Source: Prunus persica (taxonomy: Eukaryota > Streptophyta > Magnoliopsida > Rosales > Rosaceae). Taken from it: a stretch of DNA of 64,000 nucleotides. This document shows, piece after piece, positions 1-10,986 of this stretch. The notes under the pieces are model-generated. The model did not search any database. It had not been told where the DNA came from and saw only the letters and a list, made by a program, of their open reading frames with translations. The translations under genes and the position numbers were made by a program. Location: NCBI RefSeq assembly GCF_000346465.2, contig NC_034012.1, forward strand, positions 11,930,972 to 11,994,971. The letters run 5' to 3'. How positions within the stretch are numbered: the stretch's first letter is position 1; every line of letters starts with the position of its first letter.

Positions 1-110
1 CCCATATGTATTGGAGAATATCTCCACATATCTCATATGTATTGGATTGGATGGTACCCGGAACATAAATAAATTATTTTTTTCTAGAAAGATCACTAAA
101 ATGAGCAATT

Positions 111-240
111 TTTTATTTTCGGTTTGAAAAATGAGCCGTAAACAGGAAGAAAAAGGAAGAAGCCAGAAAGTTTTAAAGTGGAAAATGGAAGAGGGGAGCC
201 CAAGTACTTATTTGTTGTTCCATACAATCAGAGGAGAGAA
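111..240 (+). repeat. Duplicated RLK upstream segment, copy 1
   Basis: This stretch closely matches positions 14,123-14,245, upstream of pseudogene RLK-B. Shared blocks include gaagaagccagaaagtt and gagcccaagtacttattt. It shows that the B-lectin scrap just downstream was copied together with its 5' flank as part of the local RLK duplication. No gene is seen in 1-370. Confidence 0.75.
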
Positions 241-370
241 TGTTAATTTTCGTTCAGAGTGTTAAGTGTTTGTATAAGAAAAATACACTTTCATTTAGTC
301 CCATATTGGAAGGGAGTTGTTTCCTTCCATGGTTTATAAGCACAAACACTTTAGAAATACTAAATAGAGT

Positions 371-516
371 ATGAGGGCCTCACCATTGATTATTAGGCCC
401 TCGAGGTCTATCCGGGACAACACGACCTTGGTTTCAAGTGATGGAAGCTTTGAGCTTGGTTTCTTCAGTCCAGGTATTTTCACAAATTGTTATTTGGGGA
501 TGGGAACCATTCACAT
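371..516 (+). pseudogene. S-domain RLK exon 1 scrap (B-lectin start only)
   Basis: The frame reads through the start of a B-lectin domain, with [20 protein letters not shown] and then a degenerate YLGMG where working paralogs have YLGIW. It is almost identical over this part to pseudogene RLK-B near 14,835-14,930. The signal peptide is missing or replaced, and similarity stops at about position 516. No SLG, PAN, transmembrane or kinase sequence follows before the Copia element. This is a broken leftover of the RLK-A/RLK-B duplication and cannot encode a receptor. Confidence 0.8.
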
Positions 517-1486
517 TAATGTCTTGGCTTCTACAACACATCAACTGTGCATATTCAATACTTTTGAATGTCCAGCTACTCATATCAATGCCTTGGATTC
601 CAGCCACCTCCATTAATGCTTGGAATAGAAAGTCGTGCACCTAAAATTACAACAACATATTGGAAGTCACACCTAGAGCTATTACAAATCAATTCCCTCC
701 TTCTCAAACTAATTCATAACCTCAAAGACAGCTCACAAGCTTCCTAACAATCTCATCGACTTTGGGATTACAAAACTATTTGGAATGGAAACTGAAAACG
801 CGTGAAAAAGACTTCTGTAGAACCTTTTGCTCCAGACTTAGCCTCCTTACATCCTTTGGGGGGCCAATTTTCCCAAGAAAAAGCTCTCCACATACAAAGG
901 GGGTAGAGGCCCGGTTTATTGTTTTCGATGAGGTGGAGGTGGTCCCTGGAACCCTCTTTTAATTCTCTTTTCAAATTTGAAAGTCAAATGAGCTCAAAAT
1001 CTGGAAGAAAGAAAAAGGAAAATTGGAGCGAAAAACTCAAATTTCTTTCTCAGGCTTTTTATTTCCCGAGACTCCTCTGTTGATTGTGACCTTAATTACG
1101 ATAACTGCTAGCTCGAGAATGAACCGCAAGACGCAACCTGTGAATGTGAAAGGAGGGAAATTCTTTCTTCACTAAAACAAATTTTTGGTCTTTCAATTGC
1201 TGATTGGTGGGGCCCGAGACCAAGCATTGATGCGCTCATTTGGCCAACTGGTATGTACCATATCTCTACAAAGTTACGTGATCTATCGATCAAGACAGAA
1301 GGTAACAAAAAAAGTTTCAATTTTGACCTGCAATTTTTCCACCATCGTTTGATGTTTTAATGAGGATGGCATTGGCTGCTTACCAGTCATTTGGGTTATC
1401 AGTCTTGCAGTTTTTCCACCTGCAATTCCAGCATATAATGTTCTTTTCTTGATAAATACGTCAGCATTTTGTAAAGATCAGAAGTT
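517..1486. other. Intergenic, no gene recognised
   Basis: AT-rich sequence with only short open frames that resemble nothing I know. It ends at the target-site duplication of the Copia element. It may contain old transposon debris, but I cannot assign it. Confidence 0.5.
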
Positions 1487-1491
1487 GCCTA

Positions 1492-1629
1492 TGTTAGAAT
1501 CAGGAAGTTTGCAAAGAGCTTCTGTAATTTAGAACTTACATAAGCTAAGGAGAATTCTTGTTATCAAATGAAAAACATCTAACATGGCTATTAAATAGCC
1601 TTACACTTGAACTGAAAGAAAATGCAACA
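1492..1629 (-). repeat. Copia element 3' LTR (138 bp)
   Basis: Direct repeat of 5,901-6,038 with no difference that I can find. The outer end abuts the GCCTA target duplication. In element orientation it starts TGTTGCATTT and ends GATTCTAACA. Confidence 0.95.
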
Positions 1630-1833
1630 GCCCACGATTTTACAGGTCCTATAATCGTGGTAAAGACTACATCAAAACAGAAATACAAGCTTGTCCCTCA
1701 AGTATAGGGATTATTGGACTCCTACGTGATTAACAAACCTAAAAACTAGGAATCCTAGCAGTAAACCTTATCAGTAACAGCTAGAGATTCCAACAACTTC
1801 AACATCCTCCCTTAAACTGAATACCACAGATAT

Positions 1834-4800
1834 TCAGTTTACTCCTGGAAACTTGCAAACACCCATCAAATCTCGCATCTTCAGAAATGTATCGACCTTC
1901 AATGGTTTCGTTAAGACATCTGCAATTTGTTCCTGAGTTGAACACTGGACCAACTCTAAAACTTCACTCTTGACCAAGTCTCGAAGGAAATGAAACCTTA
2001 TATCGATATGCTTGCTGCGACCATGCATCACAGGATTCCTTGAGAGTTTGATTGTTGAAACATTATCACAATACACCAAGGTTGGACTATATTGCTCCTG
2101 ATTAAGACTCTTCAATATCCTTCTTAACCAAACAACTTGGCATGCACTCGATGCTGCTGCTATGAATTCCGCTTCAGTGGTGGATAAAGTGACAACTGGC
2201 TGTTTCTTTGAGGACCAAGAAACAGCACCTGAACTTAGTTTAAACACATAACCTGAGGTGCTCTTCCTATCATCTTGATCGCCAGCATAGTCGCTGTCTG
2301 TATACCCAATAAGCTCATCCTTTCCTCCCTTCTTGTAGAATATCCCCAAATCAATAGTCCCTTTTACATACCTGAAAGCTCTTTTTGCTGCCAGCAAGTG
2401 AGCCTCAGTTGGACGCTCCATGTACCGGCTGATCAAACTAACAATAAACATTAAATCAGGACGTGTGCTTGTTAGATACATGAGACTTCCCACCATCTGT
2501 TTGTAAACAGTGCTATCAACTTCGACTCCTCCTTCATCCTTTGTGAGTTTAAAACCAGGAACCACAGGGTTGAGTACTGAATTACATTGAGCCATGTTGA
2601 ATCTCTCCAAGACCTCTTGAGCATACTTTCGTTGACTGATAAAGATCCCATCAGAACCTTGTATCACTTCAATGCCAAGGAAATATCTCATTTTTCCAAG
2701 GTCTGTCATGTCGAACTCAACCATCATAGACTTCTTAAATTGTTCAAACATTGTTGCATCATTACCAGTATAAATGAGATCATCAACATAAAGACACACT
2801 ATCAAGATCTTACCTCCTTCTGCTGTCTTAATGAACAGAGTATGCTCATAAGGGCACTTGTTGAATCCTTCCTTGATGAAATATGACTCTATACGACTAT
2901 ACCAGGCTCGGGGGGCCTGTTTAAGTCCATATAGAGCCTTTTTGAGTCGATACACCTTTGTCTCATGCCCCTTCTGTTCATATCCAGGTGGTTGATCAAC
3001 AAACACCTCTTCATTGATCTCCCCATGCAAAAATGCGGACTTGACATCTAGCTGGTAGATCACCCAATTTTTTTGAGCAGCAAGGGAAATGACAATTCGA
3101 ATGGTGTCTAGACGAGCTACTGGTGCGAATACCTCTGCATAGTCTATTCCATATTGTTGACAGTAGCCCTTAGCAACTAGTCGTGCTTTGTACTTGTCCA
3201 CTTCCCCTTTCTCATTGAGTTTCGTTTTAAACACCCACTTTACTCCAATAGTTTTCCCTCCTGGTGGCAACTTCATTAATTCCCACGTATTGTTCTTTTC
3301 AATGGCTTGTATCTCTTGATCCATAGCTTGTCTCCATTTTTCAGACTTCACAGCATCTTCAAAGGTTGTCGGATCTTGATTAATTAATAATGCCAGGTGA
3401 GCCATGCTAGCACTCTCATCATCAGATAGGTCCTGACCTGTTACATAATCTCTCATCCAAATTGGTGGTCTTCGAATTCGTTCCATACGAGGTGAGATCT
3501 CGGCTGGTTGAATGTTTTCTTCAATCAATGCGCCACTGTCAGACTCAGATTCAGTCTCTCCCACAACTTCATCAGTTCCAGATTCGTCACTTTCCTCCCT
3601 TTGTGTGCTATTTTCTTCATCTGAATCCCACTCAAGATCTGCCACTATAGCTTCCTTGTGACTGTCATTCCAACTCCATTGTTGATCCTCTTCAAACACA
3701 ACATCTCGACTGATAATTACTTTCTGTAAAATAGGATCAAACAATCGATAAGCCTTAGATTCCTCACTTACCCCAAGTAGTATGCACTTACAGCTCTTGG
3801 CATCAAGCTTCACCCTTTTGGTATCAGGTACGTGAACATGAGCAATGCAGCCAAAAATCCTGAAATGATCCACAGATGGTTTGTGTCCATTCCAAGCCTC
3901 CTCAGGTGTCTTGTTCTTCACGGCAAGGGTAGGGCATCGATTCAACACATGCACTGTCCAATTTACTGCTTCAGGCCAGAAGGTTTTGGGAATTTGTTTT
4001 GCTGACAACATGCTTCGCACCATGTTCATGATAGTGCGATTCTTTCTTTCTGCAACACCGTTCTGTTGGGGAGAATAGGCTGTAGTCAGCTGCCTGTGAA
4101 TCCCATTCTCATGACAAAAATTTGTAAACTCATGTGAGGTGAACTCTCCTCCTCTATCTGTCCTCAGGCTTCTTATAAATGCTCCAGTTTCTTTCTCTAC
4201 CCGTGATTTGAAGAATTTGAATGTACCAAATGCTTCTGATTTCTCTACTAAGAAGTAGACCCATGTTTTTCTGCTGAAATCATCTATAAAGGTGATGAGA
4301 TACCTTTTATTACTGTTCGAAGTAGGATTAATTGGTCCGCAGATGTCAGCATGCACCAACTGAAGTACCTTGGAAGCTCTCCATAAGCTTTCTTTGGGAA
4401 ATGGATCTCGGTGCTGTCTTCCTACCAAGCAATCTTCACACACCCTTTGAGAGGCTATGAACTGAGGCAATCCTTCTACCATTTGCTTCTGTTGAAGCAC
4501 TTTAAGCCCGTTCCAACTGAGATGCCCATAGCGACAGTGCCAAAGTTGTGCTTGATCTATGGTGAGCGAGGAAAAACACTTTTGTTCCTTTGGTGAACAG
4601 CGGGCCAACACTGCAAACATTCTATTGTGACTCATCTTGGTCTCCATGATTAAACCTCTCTCAGAGTGAAAGATCTTGCACCTTCCATGTTGAATGAGTA
4701 CTGTAAGTCCCTTCTCTTGCAACTGACCAATGCTTAACAAATTATTTTGCAAATCTGGTACGTAGAAAACACCTGTGATCACATGTATAATGCCATTCAC

Positions 4801-5826
4801 CTCCATTCGCACATTTCCCTTGCCTTGCACAGTCAAACTCGAATTGTTACCCAACTTCACGGATTCTTTGAAACTGCTATCAAGCTCACAAAACATGTCT
4901 TTCTTCCCACACATATGATTGCTGCACCCAGAGTCGAGAAACCATATGTGCTCCATTGTTGCTTCCTTGGATTCCACAAGTGCCATCAACAGCATCTCTT
5001 CCTTTGTCTCCACATAGTTCGCTTTCTCTTCCTTAGGTTTCCTAGGACACTCCCACTGAAAGTGCCCTAGTTCATGGCAATTATAGCATTCTAAGGTTGA
5101 CTTGTCGAACCCTTGCCTATCCCGTCCTCTTCCTCTTCCTCGATAAGTTCCTCGACCTCGTCCTCCTTGCTGGACTCCATAAGTGACTAGGAGTGCTTGC
5201 TCATCCACTACATGTCGACTCATCCTTTGCTCGTGCACGAGAAGGCTACTCTGGAGTTCATCTATAGATAGGATGTCCAGGTCATTAGATTCCTCAATCG
5301 AACAGACAACATAATCGAATTTCGAAGTCATGGACCTCAAAATTTTCTCAATGATCACCACATCATCCATCTTCTCCCCTTGAGTTCTCATCTTGTTGGC
5401 TATGGTAAGTGTTCTCCCAAAATAGTCATTGACTGTTTCTCCATTCTTCATGTGCAGTACCTCAAACTCCTTGCGAAGAGCCTGCAATTGAGCACGTTTG
5501 ACACGTGCAGTTCCTTGATACTTCTGTTTCAAGGAGTCCCATATATCCTTCGCGGTATCCTTCTTCAGAATGGTCTCCAATATTGACCGATCTATGGCTT
5601 GGAACAAATAGTTCTTGGCCTTCAAATCCTTCAGCTTCAGTTCATCTAAAATCTTCTTCTGTGCTTCACTGGAATCCGATCCCCCTGCTGCAGCAGTGAT
5701 CCCAATCTCCACCAGGTTCCAATACTCTTTGGAACGAAGAAAGTTCTCCATTAGCATACTCCAATGGTCATAGTGTCCATCAAACCTTGGAATGGCTGGT
5801 TGCACAAAACTATTCTCAGACGCCAT
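1834..5826 (-). CDS. Copia gag-pol polyprotein, intact
   Basis: Single 1,330-residue frame in Ty1/Copia order: gag (about 1-220), CCHC zinc knuckle (C247, C250, H255, C260), aspartic protease (WFLDSG, DSG at 298-300), GAG-pre-integrase (WHCRYGHLSW, near 430), integrase with D494, D557 and E593 (D,D35E spacing, QQNGVAERKN), reverse transcriptase with YVDD at 1,013-1,016, and RNase H with GYTDSDYAGD near 1,175 and an HIDIRFHFLRD tail. Integrase before reverse transcriptase is what separates Copia from Gypsy. All catalytic residues that I can check are present and there is no stop or frameshift. The product would make the capsid, copy the RNA and integrate the DNA. Lineage within Copia is not assigned. 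Confidence 0.95.
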   Translation of the reverse strand: MASENSFVQPAIPRFDGHYDHWSMLMENFLRSKEYWNLVEIGITAAAGGSDSSEAQKKILDELKLKDLKAKNYLFQAIDRSILETILKKDTAKDIWDSLKQKYQGTARVKRAQLQALRKEFEVLHMKNGETVNDYFGRTLTIANKMRTQGEKMDDVVIIEKILRSMTSKFDYVVCSIEESNDLDILSIDELQSSLLVHEQRMSRHVVDEQALLVTYGVQQGGRGRGTYRGRGRGRDRQGFDKSTLECYNCHELGHFQWECPRKPKEEKANYVETKEEMLLMALVESKEATMEHIWFLDSGCSNHMCGKKDMFCELDSSFKESVKLGNNSSLTVQGKGNVRMEVNGIIHVITGVFYVPDLQNNLLSIGQLQEKGLTVLIQHGRCKIFHSERGLIMETKMSHNRMFAVLARCSPKEQKCFSSLTIDQAQLWHCRYGHLSWNGLKVLQQKQMVEGLPQFIASQRVCEDCLVGRQHRDPFPKESLWRASKVLQLVHADICGPINPTSNSNKRYLITFIDDFSRKTWVYFLVEKSEAFGTFKFFKSRVEKETGAFIRSLRTDRGGEFTSHEFTNFCHENGIHRQLTTAYSPQQNGVAERKNRTIMNMVRSMLSAKQIPKTFWPEAVNWTVHVLNRCPTLAVKNKTPEEAWNGHKPSVDHFRIFGCIAHVHVPDTKRVKLDAKSCKCILLGVSEESKAYRLFDPILQKVIISRDVVFEEDQQWSWNDSHKEAIVADLEWDSDEENSTQREESDESGTDEVVGETESESDSGALIEENIQPAEISPRMERIRRPPIWMRDYVTGQDLSDDESASMAHLALLINQDPTTFEDAVKSEKWRQAMDQEIQAIEKNNTWELMKLPPGGKTIGVKWVFKTKLNEKGEVDKYKARLVAKGYCQQYGIDYAEVFAPVARLDTIRIVISLAAQKNWVIYQLDVKSAFLHGEINEEVFVDQPPGYEQKGHETKVYRLKKALYGLKQAPRAWYSRIESYFIKEGFNKCPYEHTLFIKTAEGGKILIVCLYVDDLIYTGNDATMFEQFKKSMMVEFDMTDLGKMRYFLGIEVIQGSDGIFISQRKYAQEVLERFNMAQCNSVLNPVVPGFKLTKDEGGVEVDSTVYKQMVGSLMYLTSTRPDLMFIVSLISRYMERPTEAHLLAAKRAFRYVKGTIDLGIFYKKGGKDELIGYTDSDYAGDQDDRKSTSGYVFKLSSGAVSWSSKKQPVVTLSTTEAEFIAAASSACQVVWLRRILKSLNQEQYSPTLVYCDNVSTIKLSRNPVMHGRSKHIDIRFHFLRDLVKSEVLELVQCSTQEQIADVLTKPLKVDTFLKMRDLMGVCKFPGVN

Positions 5827-5885
5827 GCTTTTGTTTCCTCACTCTAGCACCTAGGTTGCAAGCTTTTGATCAGGCCCCGTAACTA

Positions 5886-5898
5886 GGCTCTGATACCA
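5886..5898 (-). other. Copia primer-binding site (tRNA-iMet)
   Basis: On the minus strand this reads TGGTATCAGAGCC, the standard plant initiator tRNA-Met complement. It lies just inside the 5' LTR and is the expected start of minus-strand DNA synthesis. Confidence 0.9.
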
Positions 5899-5900
5899 AA

Positions 5901-6038
5901 TGTTAGAATCAGGAAGTTTGCAAAGAGCTTCTGTAATTTAGAACTTACATAAGCTAAGGAGAATTCTTGTTATCAAATGAAAAACATCTAACATGGCTAT
6001 TAAATAGCCTTACACTTGAACTGAAAGAAAATGCAACA
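5901..6038 (-). repeat. Copia element 5' LTR (138 bp)
   Basis: Direct repeat of 1,492-1,629, immediately followed by target duplication GCCTA at 6,039-6,043. Transcription of the element should start here and run leftward, away from RLK-A. Confidence 0.95.
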
Positions 6039-6193
6039 GCCTATGTTTTCAATCCGCACTACTTACCAGTCAATTGTCGTCTCCTTCACGGTACATGCAG
6101 GGTCTTCTCAGTCAACAATCACAAGGGTGTTCTCTAATTCTATCCTTAACTTGAATGGAACCAGTAGGAACGGAGATCCAGAGCAAAAACTAA

Positions 6194-9100
6194 ATGGGTC
6201 ATCTTTGTTTTTCGTTTATGATCGGTACTAATTTGCTCTCTCTGTTATTCACACTTTCTTTTGCAGTTGACAGCATTAGTCCCTCCCAGTCTATCCGTGA
6301 TGGAACGACCTTGGTTTCAAAAGGTGGAAGCTTTGAGCTTGGTTTCTTCAGTCCAGATACTCCCGAGAATCGTTACTTGGGAATTTGGTACAAGAACATC
6401 CCAGTTAGAACTGTTGTGTGGGTTGCAAACAGATGCAACCCCATTAATGATTCTTCCGGCATCTTGATGATAAACAGTACGGGACATCTTGTGCTGTTAG
6501 GTCAGAATAAGAGTGTCGTTTGGTGGATAAACTCAGCTAAACATGCCCCAAGTGCAACAGTAGAGCTTTTGGATTCTGGGAATTTAGTACTAAGAGATGC
6601 AGGAACCTATTTGTGGCAAAGCTTTGACTATCCTTCTGATACGTTGTTACCAGGAATGAAGATGGGATGGGACTTGAGGACAGGTATAAAACGGAGTTTC
6701 TCAGCATGGAAAAATTCAGACGACCCGTGTCCAGGAGATTTCACTTATGGGATTGAAATGGAACGTGATACTTATCCTGAGGCATATGTTCGGAAAGGCA
6801 CTGCAAAATACTATCGTACTGGCCCATGGAATGGCCTGAGATTCAGTGGTTCACCAGAATTAAGGCCTAATCCACTTTATAGTTTCGACTTTGTCTATAA
6901 TGATGAGGAAGTATACTACATGTACAACCTTCAAAATGAGTCTGTAATCTCAAGAATAGTTTTGAACCAAACCACCAGTACTCGTGATCGCTTGACGTGG
7001 ATTGAAGCAGATCAAACTTGGAGGGCCTATTCATCAGTACCAAGAGACTGTGTGATAATTATGGCGTCTGCGGAGCCAATGGAAAGTGTATCATTGGTGA
7101 GAATCCAGTCTGCCAATGTCTAAAAGGATTCAAGCCTAAGTCTCAAGAAAAATGGAATTTGATGGACTGGTCTCTAGGATGTGTGCGCAATAAACCATTA
7201 AGCTGCCAGGAAAGATATAAAGATGGCTTTGTCAAATTTGTTGGCTTGAAACTGCCAGATACTACACATTCTTGGGTGAACAAAAGTATGAATCTCAAGG
7301 AATGCAGAACCAAATGCTTGAACAACTGTTCCTGTATGGCTTATACAAGCTCGGATATCAGAGGAGGAGGTACTGGCTGCGCCATCTGGTTTGGTGATCT
7401 AATAGATATCAGGCAGTTTCCAGCTGCTGGGCAGGATCTTTATATTCGAATGTTGGCTTCAGAATTAGGTATGGAACTTTGTAACATCGGCTGCTTTTTA
7501 AATACTTTTTATGTGACATGTAACTCAATTGTTGATTCCATGTTGTTTTGATAAGAAATACATTTTTCTTCTATCTAAGTTAAATCATTGACCTGAGTTT
7601 TCCTTTATTGTTTGCTGCATTTTTTACTCATCTTCTCTACTGCATCATACAAACATGATGAAGAAAGTGGTGGTAAAGTGAAGACAGCAATGATAATTGC
7701 AGTTTCCGTAGCAGTAGTGTTTTCTGTAGTGCTGTTAGTTGGATATTACCTTCACCGAAACAGGAGAAAATTAAAAGGTACATTAACTACCTTAACCATC
7801 TTTGCAAAAAAATTGTGGGTGTTGTTTGATTGTATTTTGATGAATATTTGACAGAAAGGGATTTAAAGTTGTATGGAGTTTGATTTCGTGAAAAAGAGAT
7901 GGTTAAATTAGTACATAGTCCGTTTGCATATATAAGTTTTTTTTTACTTTACTCTTACTTATAATCTATCACTGACTCAACCCCATTTCTACTACATGTG
8001 GGAAAACAGAGATAGGTGAAACAAATATGAACAATGAAAGGGAACCAGAGGAGGATCTGGAGCTTCCGCTCTTTGACCTGCCCACAGTAGCTAGTGCCAC
8101 AGATAACTTTTCAAGCAATAACAAGCTCGGAGAAGGTGGATTTGGACCCGTTTACAGGGTAAATTTGTAACTTGTATTTTAAGGGCCAAACTAAGAAAAA
8201 ATAACTACATCCAGAGTTTCACAATATTTTGAAATACTGTAAATTTCCAGGGGACACTACTAGATGGACAAGAAATTGCTGTGAAGAGGCTTTCAAGAAG
8301 TTCTGGCCAAGGATTGAATGAGTTCAAGAATGAAGTTATACTGATTGCAAAGCTTCAGCATCGAAATCTTGTAAAGCTTCTTGGATTCTGCGTTCAAGGA
8401 GAGGAGAAAATGCTGATTTATGAATACATGCCCAACAGAAGCCTGGACTCCTTTATTTTTGGTTTGGACCTTTGGTACCTTATAAATTTAGGCAGAATTA
8501 TTTGCTTTAATATAATTCATATGTAGGTTTTTAAACAGTTTTGAACTGAAGTTGGATTTGGATTAAACTTGCCAGATAGTGTGAGAGGAGAACTACTGTT
8601 AGATTGGCCTAAACGTTTCCATATTATTTGCGGAGTTGCTCGGGGTCTCCTCTATCTCCATCAGGATTCCAGGCTAAGGATTATTCATCGAGATCTCAAA
8701 GCAAGTAATGTTTTACTTGATAATGAAATGAATCCAAAAATTTCAGACTTTGGCTTGGCTAGAACATTAATTGGAGGAGATCAGTCTGGTGGAAATACAA
8801 ACAGAGTAGTTGGAACATAGTAAGTTTTTCTTATAATATTTTGCATGATCTAGTTTTCTTCCTCATCAATGGTTTATTATGTTCTCACTTGCGTATCATG
8901 TTTGTACTTTCAACAGCGGTTATATGGCACCTGAATATGCTATTGATGGGCTGTTTTCTGTCAAATCGGATGTATTTAGCTTTGGTATTTTGGTGCTGGA
9001 GGTCATAAGTGGACGGAAAAATAAGGGATTCTACCATCCAAACCACAGTCATAACCTTATTGGACATGTAAGAATCAGCAGTATAATTTCTTCTTTATGC

Positions 9101-9456
9101 ATATTAGGCCTGTGAATGGCAATTGACTACAGAGGAGTTTTGACATGTTTCAGGCATGGAGAATGTGGATTCAAGGAAGGCCTTTAGAACTGATTGATAC
9201 GTGTTTAGAAAGCTCATGTACTCTATCGGAAGTGTTACGTTGCGTCCATATTAGTCTCTTATGCGTGCAACATCATCCCGAGGATAGACCAAGCATGGCA
9301 TCTGTGGTTATCATGCTGGGAAGTGAGATTGCATTGGCTCAGCCCAAACAACCTGGTTTCTTTATAGAAAAGGAATCGCATGAAGTAGGCTCTTCTTCAG
9401 GTAATCAAAAATCTTCAACAAACGAAATATCGATTACACTTTTGGAGGGCCGTTAA
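6194..9456 (+). CDS. RLK-A: G-type lectin S-receptor-like Ser/Thr kinase, one 1-bp frameshift
   Basis: Seven exons fit GT-AG rules: 6194-7468, 7664-7777, 8010-8158, 8251-8461, 8576-8819, 8917-9067, 9154-9456. The product would be a plasma-membrane receptor kinase with signal peptide, B-lectin, S-locus-glycoprotein, EGF-like and PAN domains, a transmembrane segment in exon 2 ([20 protein letters not shown]) and an RD kinase ([26 protein letters not shown]). The exons sum to 2,447 nt, one short of a codon multiple. The missing base is at about 7,049: this copy has gactgtgtgat where paralog RLK-B has gacttgtgtgat. Everything else is open and would give about 815 residues. It is either a very recent pseudogene or a base error. 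The ATG gives a good signal peptide. A Copia element sits 155 bp upstream. Confidence 0.85.
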
Positions 9457-9834
9457 GAATCGATTAATTCGTGGTATATAGGTTCATGCTGCTTTGTTTA
9501 CTTGTTGTGCATACTTTTAAAACAAGTAACTTAGAGACCGTTTGATAACCATTTCAATTTTAATTTTTAGTTTTCATTTTTTGTGCTAGGATATAGAGGA
9601 AAAAGAGGGAGAATGAAAATGAGAATGAGAATGAAGATGAAATTTTCGTAATATCCCGAGTTCTATGGATCTCATAAACAGACTTGTGTTAGTATTTTTC
9701 CTTCTGTTATTCTATCCAACAGGCCCAATAAAAGGACTTAGGCCCATCCAATGACGAAGGTTCAGGCTTTAGCCAAACTGAGCTATGGAACCTAGCATTT
9801 ATTTTCATTCTTTTTATTATTCACATTGGTTCGG
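9457..9834. other. RLK-A 3' flank
   Basis: No gene seen. It begins with the RLK-A 3' UTR and runs into the T-rich tail and imperfect target duplication of a minus-strand SINE. Confidence 0.5.
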
Positions 9835-9964
9835 TGTTTTTTTTAATTTTTTTTAATTTTTATAATGTTCTACTTTAATATAATTTAAATTACGGAGAAG
9901 GGGATTCGAACTCGGGTGCAAAATTGAAAGTATATTCCACTGTAAACAATTTGGCTAAGCTATG
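9835..9964 (-). mobile_element. tRNA-derived SINE
   Basis: Read on the minus strand, the head has an A-box-like GCATAGCTTAGCC and a B-box-like GAGTTCGAATCCCC, followed by an A-rich tail (the poly-T run near 9,837-9,870 on the plus strand). Imperfect flanking repeats, cacattggttcgg at 9,822 and cacactggttggc at 9,965, could be the target duplication. The internal Pol III promoter pattern is typical of plant SINEs. The exact family is not identified. Confidence 0.6.
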
Positions 9965-10121
9965 CACACTGGTTGGCATGTTATTCTTTTAGGAACAGAA
10001 TTTATTTCATTTTGCTTGAAACTAATGAAATAAATTGATTGACGTGAGCATACGTGAACGTTTGGTCCAATGTGAGTAACATGCTCTGATTCCATATTAA
10101 AATGTGAAGATGCGAGCTTCA

Positions 10122-10515
10122 GAAAAACCGAAGTGTAAAGTCAATGTTATAATAATAAGGCAGAGAAAGGCAAGTTTTTTTTTTTGACAAATGAAAGGAA
10201 ATAAATTTATTTGATGACTTGTGACCTGCTTTATCAGCCATGGCGTACGTTTACGACTTTGAGGTTAAATTTAAATTTATAAAATATTTTGCTAAAGGAC
10301 TTTAGCATATTGACATTGACCTAAAATCTTTCAACTGCAGTCACTGAAAAGCTGAAGAAACTTGCTCCAATTGAAATTGTGAATTAATTAGGCGGATTAT
10401 GATTGCTTCCAGAAGCTTGTTGGCTTGTAAAGACTGACGAAGAAACACCCATCGCAATCCACAAATTATCAAAATCCATTGCCTATTTGATTTAGACAAA
10501 TTTTTATAATTCATA
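10122..10515 (+). repeat. Downstream flank of RLK-A, duplicated downstream of RLK-B
   Basis: Matches 18,229-18,401 plus 19,000-19,205 with moderate divergence. Shared blocks include cagccatggcgtac, cactgaaaagctgaag and cccatcgcaatccacaa. It extends the RLK-A/RLK-B tandem duplication at least 1 kb past the stop codons. Position 10,285-10,344 corresponds to the place where the second copy carries the MULE insertion, so it is the empty site. Confidence 0.75.
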
Positions 10516-10733
10516 GGTTTAATATCCTTGTGTAAAATATATCTAGAAAGGACAAAGTATAAAACTTGGAGTTAAAAATATTTGTCATGTAGTAAAAATA
10601 AAAGATAATATCGATATAATTACCATGCGTGGGGGCACCTGGTGAGATAATAGAAACTATTCTCTTCTGAAAATATTTGTCACCACCTTCGACCTTGGTG
10701 CATTTTGCCATCTCACCGAAGTAAATATATCTA

Positions 10734-10874
10734 CAACCTGCATTTTCAAAATCCACAATCTGCAATTTCAAATAAATACTAACTCATTGATCACCAACAA
10801 CCTACATTTTCAAAATCCCAAATACTCAAATACTAACTCATTGATCATCAACAATCTGCAAATACTAACTCAAG
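10734..10874. repeat. Degenerate short tandem repeats
   Basis: About two and a half imperfect units of 55-63 bp, each containing a form of attttcaaaatcc and atactaactcattgatca. They lie just left of the hAT-type element. No coding potential is seen. The stretch 10,516-10,986 otherwise holds nothing I recognise. Confidence 0.6.
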
Positions 10875-10986
10875 TAAGCCTTACAAACCAAAATAATAAA
10901 AACATAACATAAATATAAATGGGCTACTACTCAAAGTCGTCAACTTCAAATATTGGCAGCAACATCACTTGTGGAATCATTTGCAC

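Larger units (their letters stand above)
1492..6038 (-). mobile_element. Young, structurally complete Ty1/Copia LTR retrotransposon
   Basis: Two direct 138-bp LTRs (1,492-1,629 and 5,901-6,038) appear identical base for base, begin TGTT and end AACA. They are flanked by the 5-bp target duplication GCCTA (1,487-1,491 and 6,039-6,043). The element is on the minus strand, so the right LTR is the 5' LTR. A tRNA-iMet primer site lies 2 bp inside it. A single 1,330-codon gag-pol frame is uninterrupted. Identical LTRs plus an intact frame mean a recent insertion, possibly still competent to move. The right end is 155 bp upstream of the RLK-A start codon, so it probably lies in that gene's promoter or leader. 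Confidence 0.95.

Noticed and set aside
1108..1320. Minus-strand 70-codon frame as a gene or LINE piece
   Set aside because: No motif recognised on either strand; too short to support.
7018..7551. Second frame in RLK-A exon 1 as a separate secreted PAN protein
   Set aside because: It is the continuation of exon 1 after a 1-bp loss; paralogs have it joined, and there is no signal peptide.
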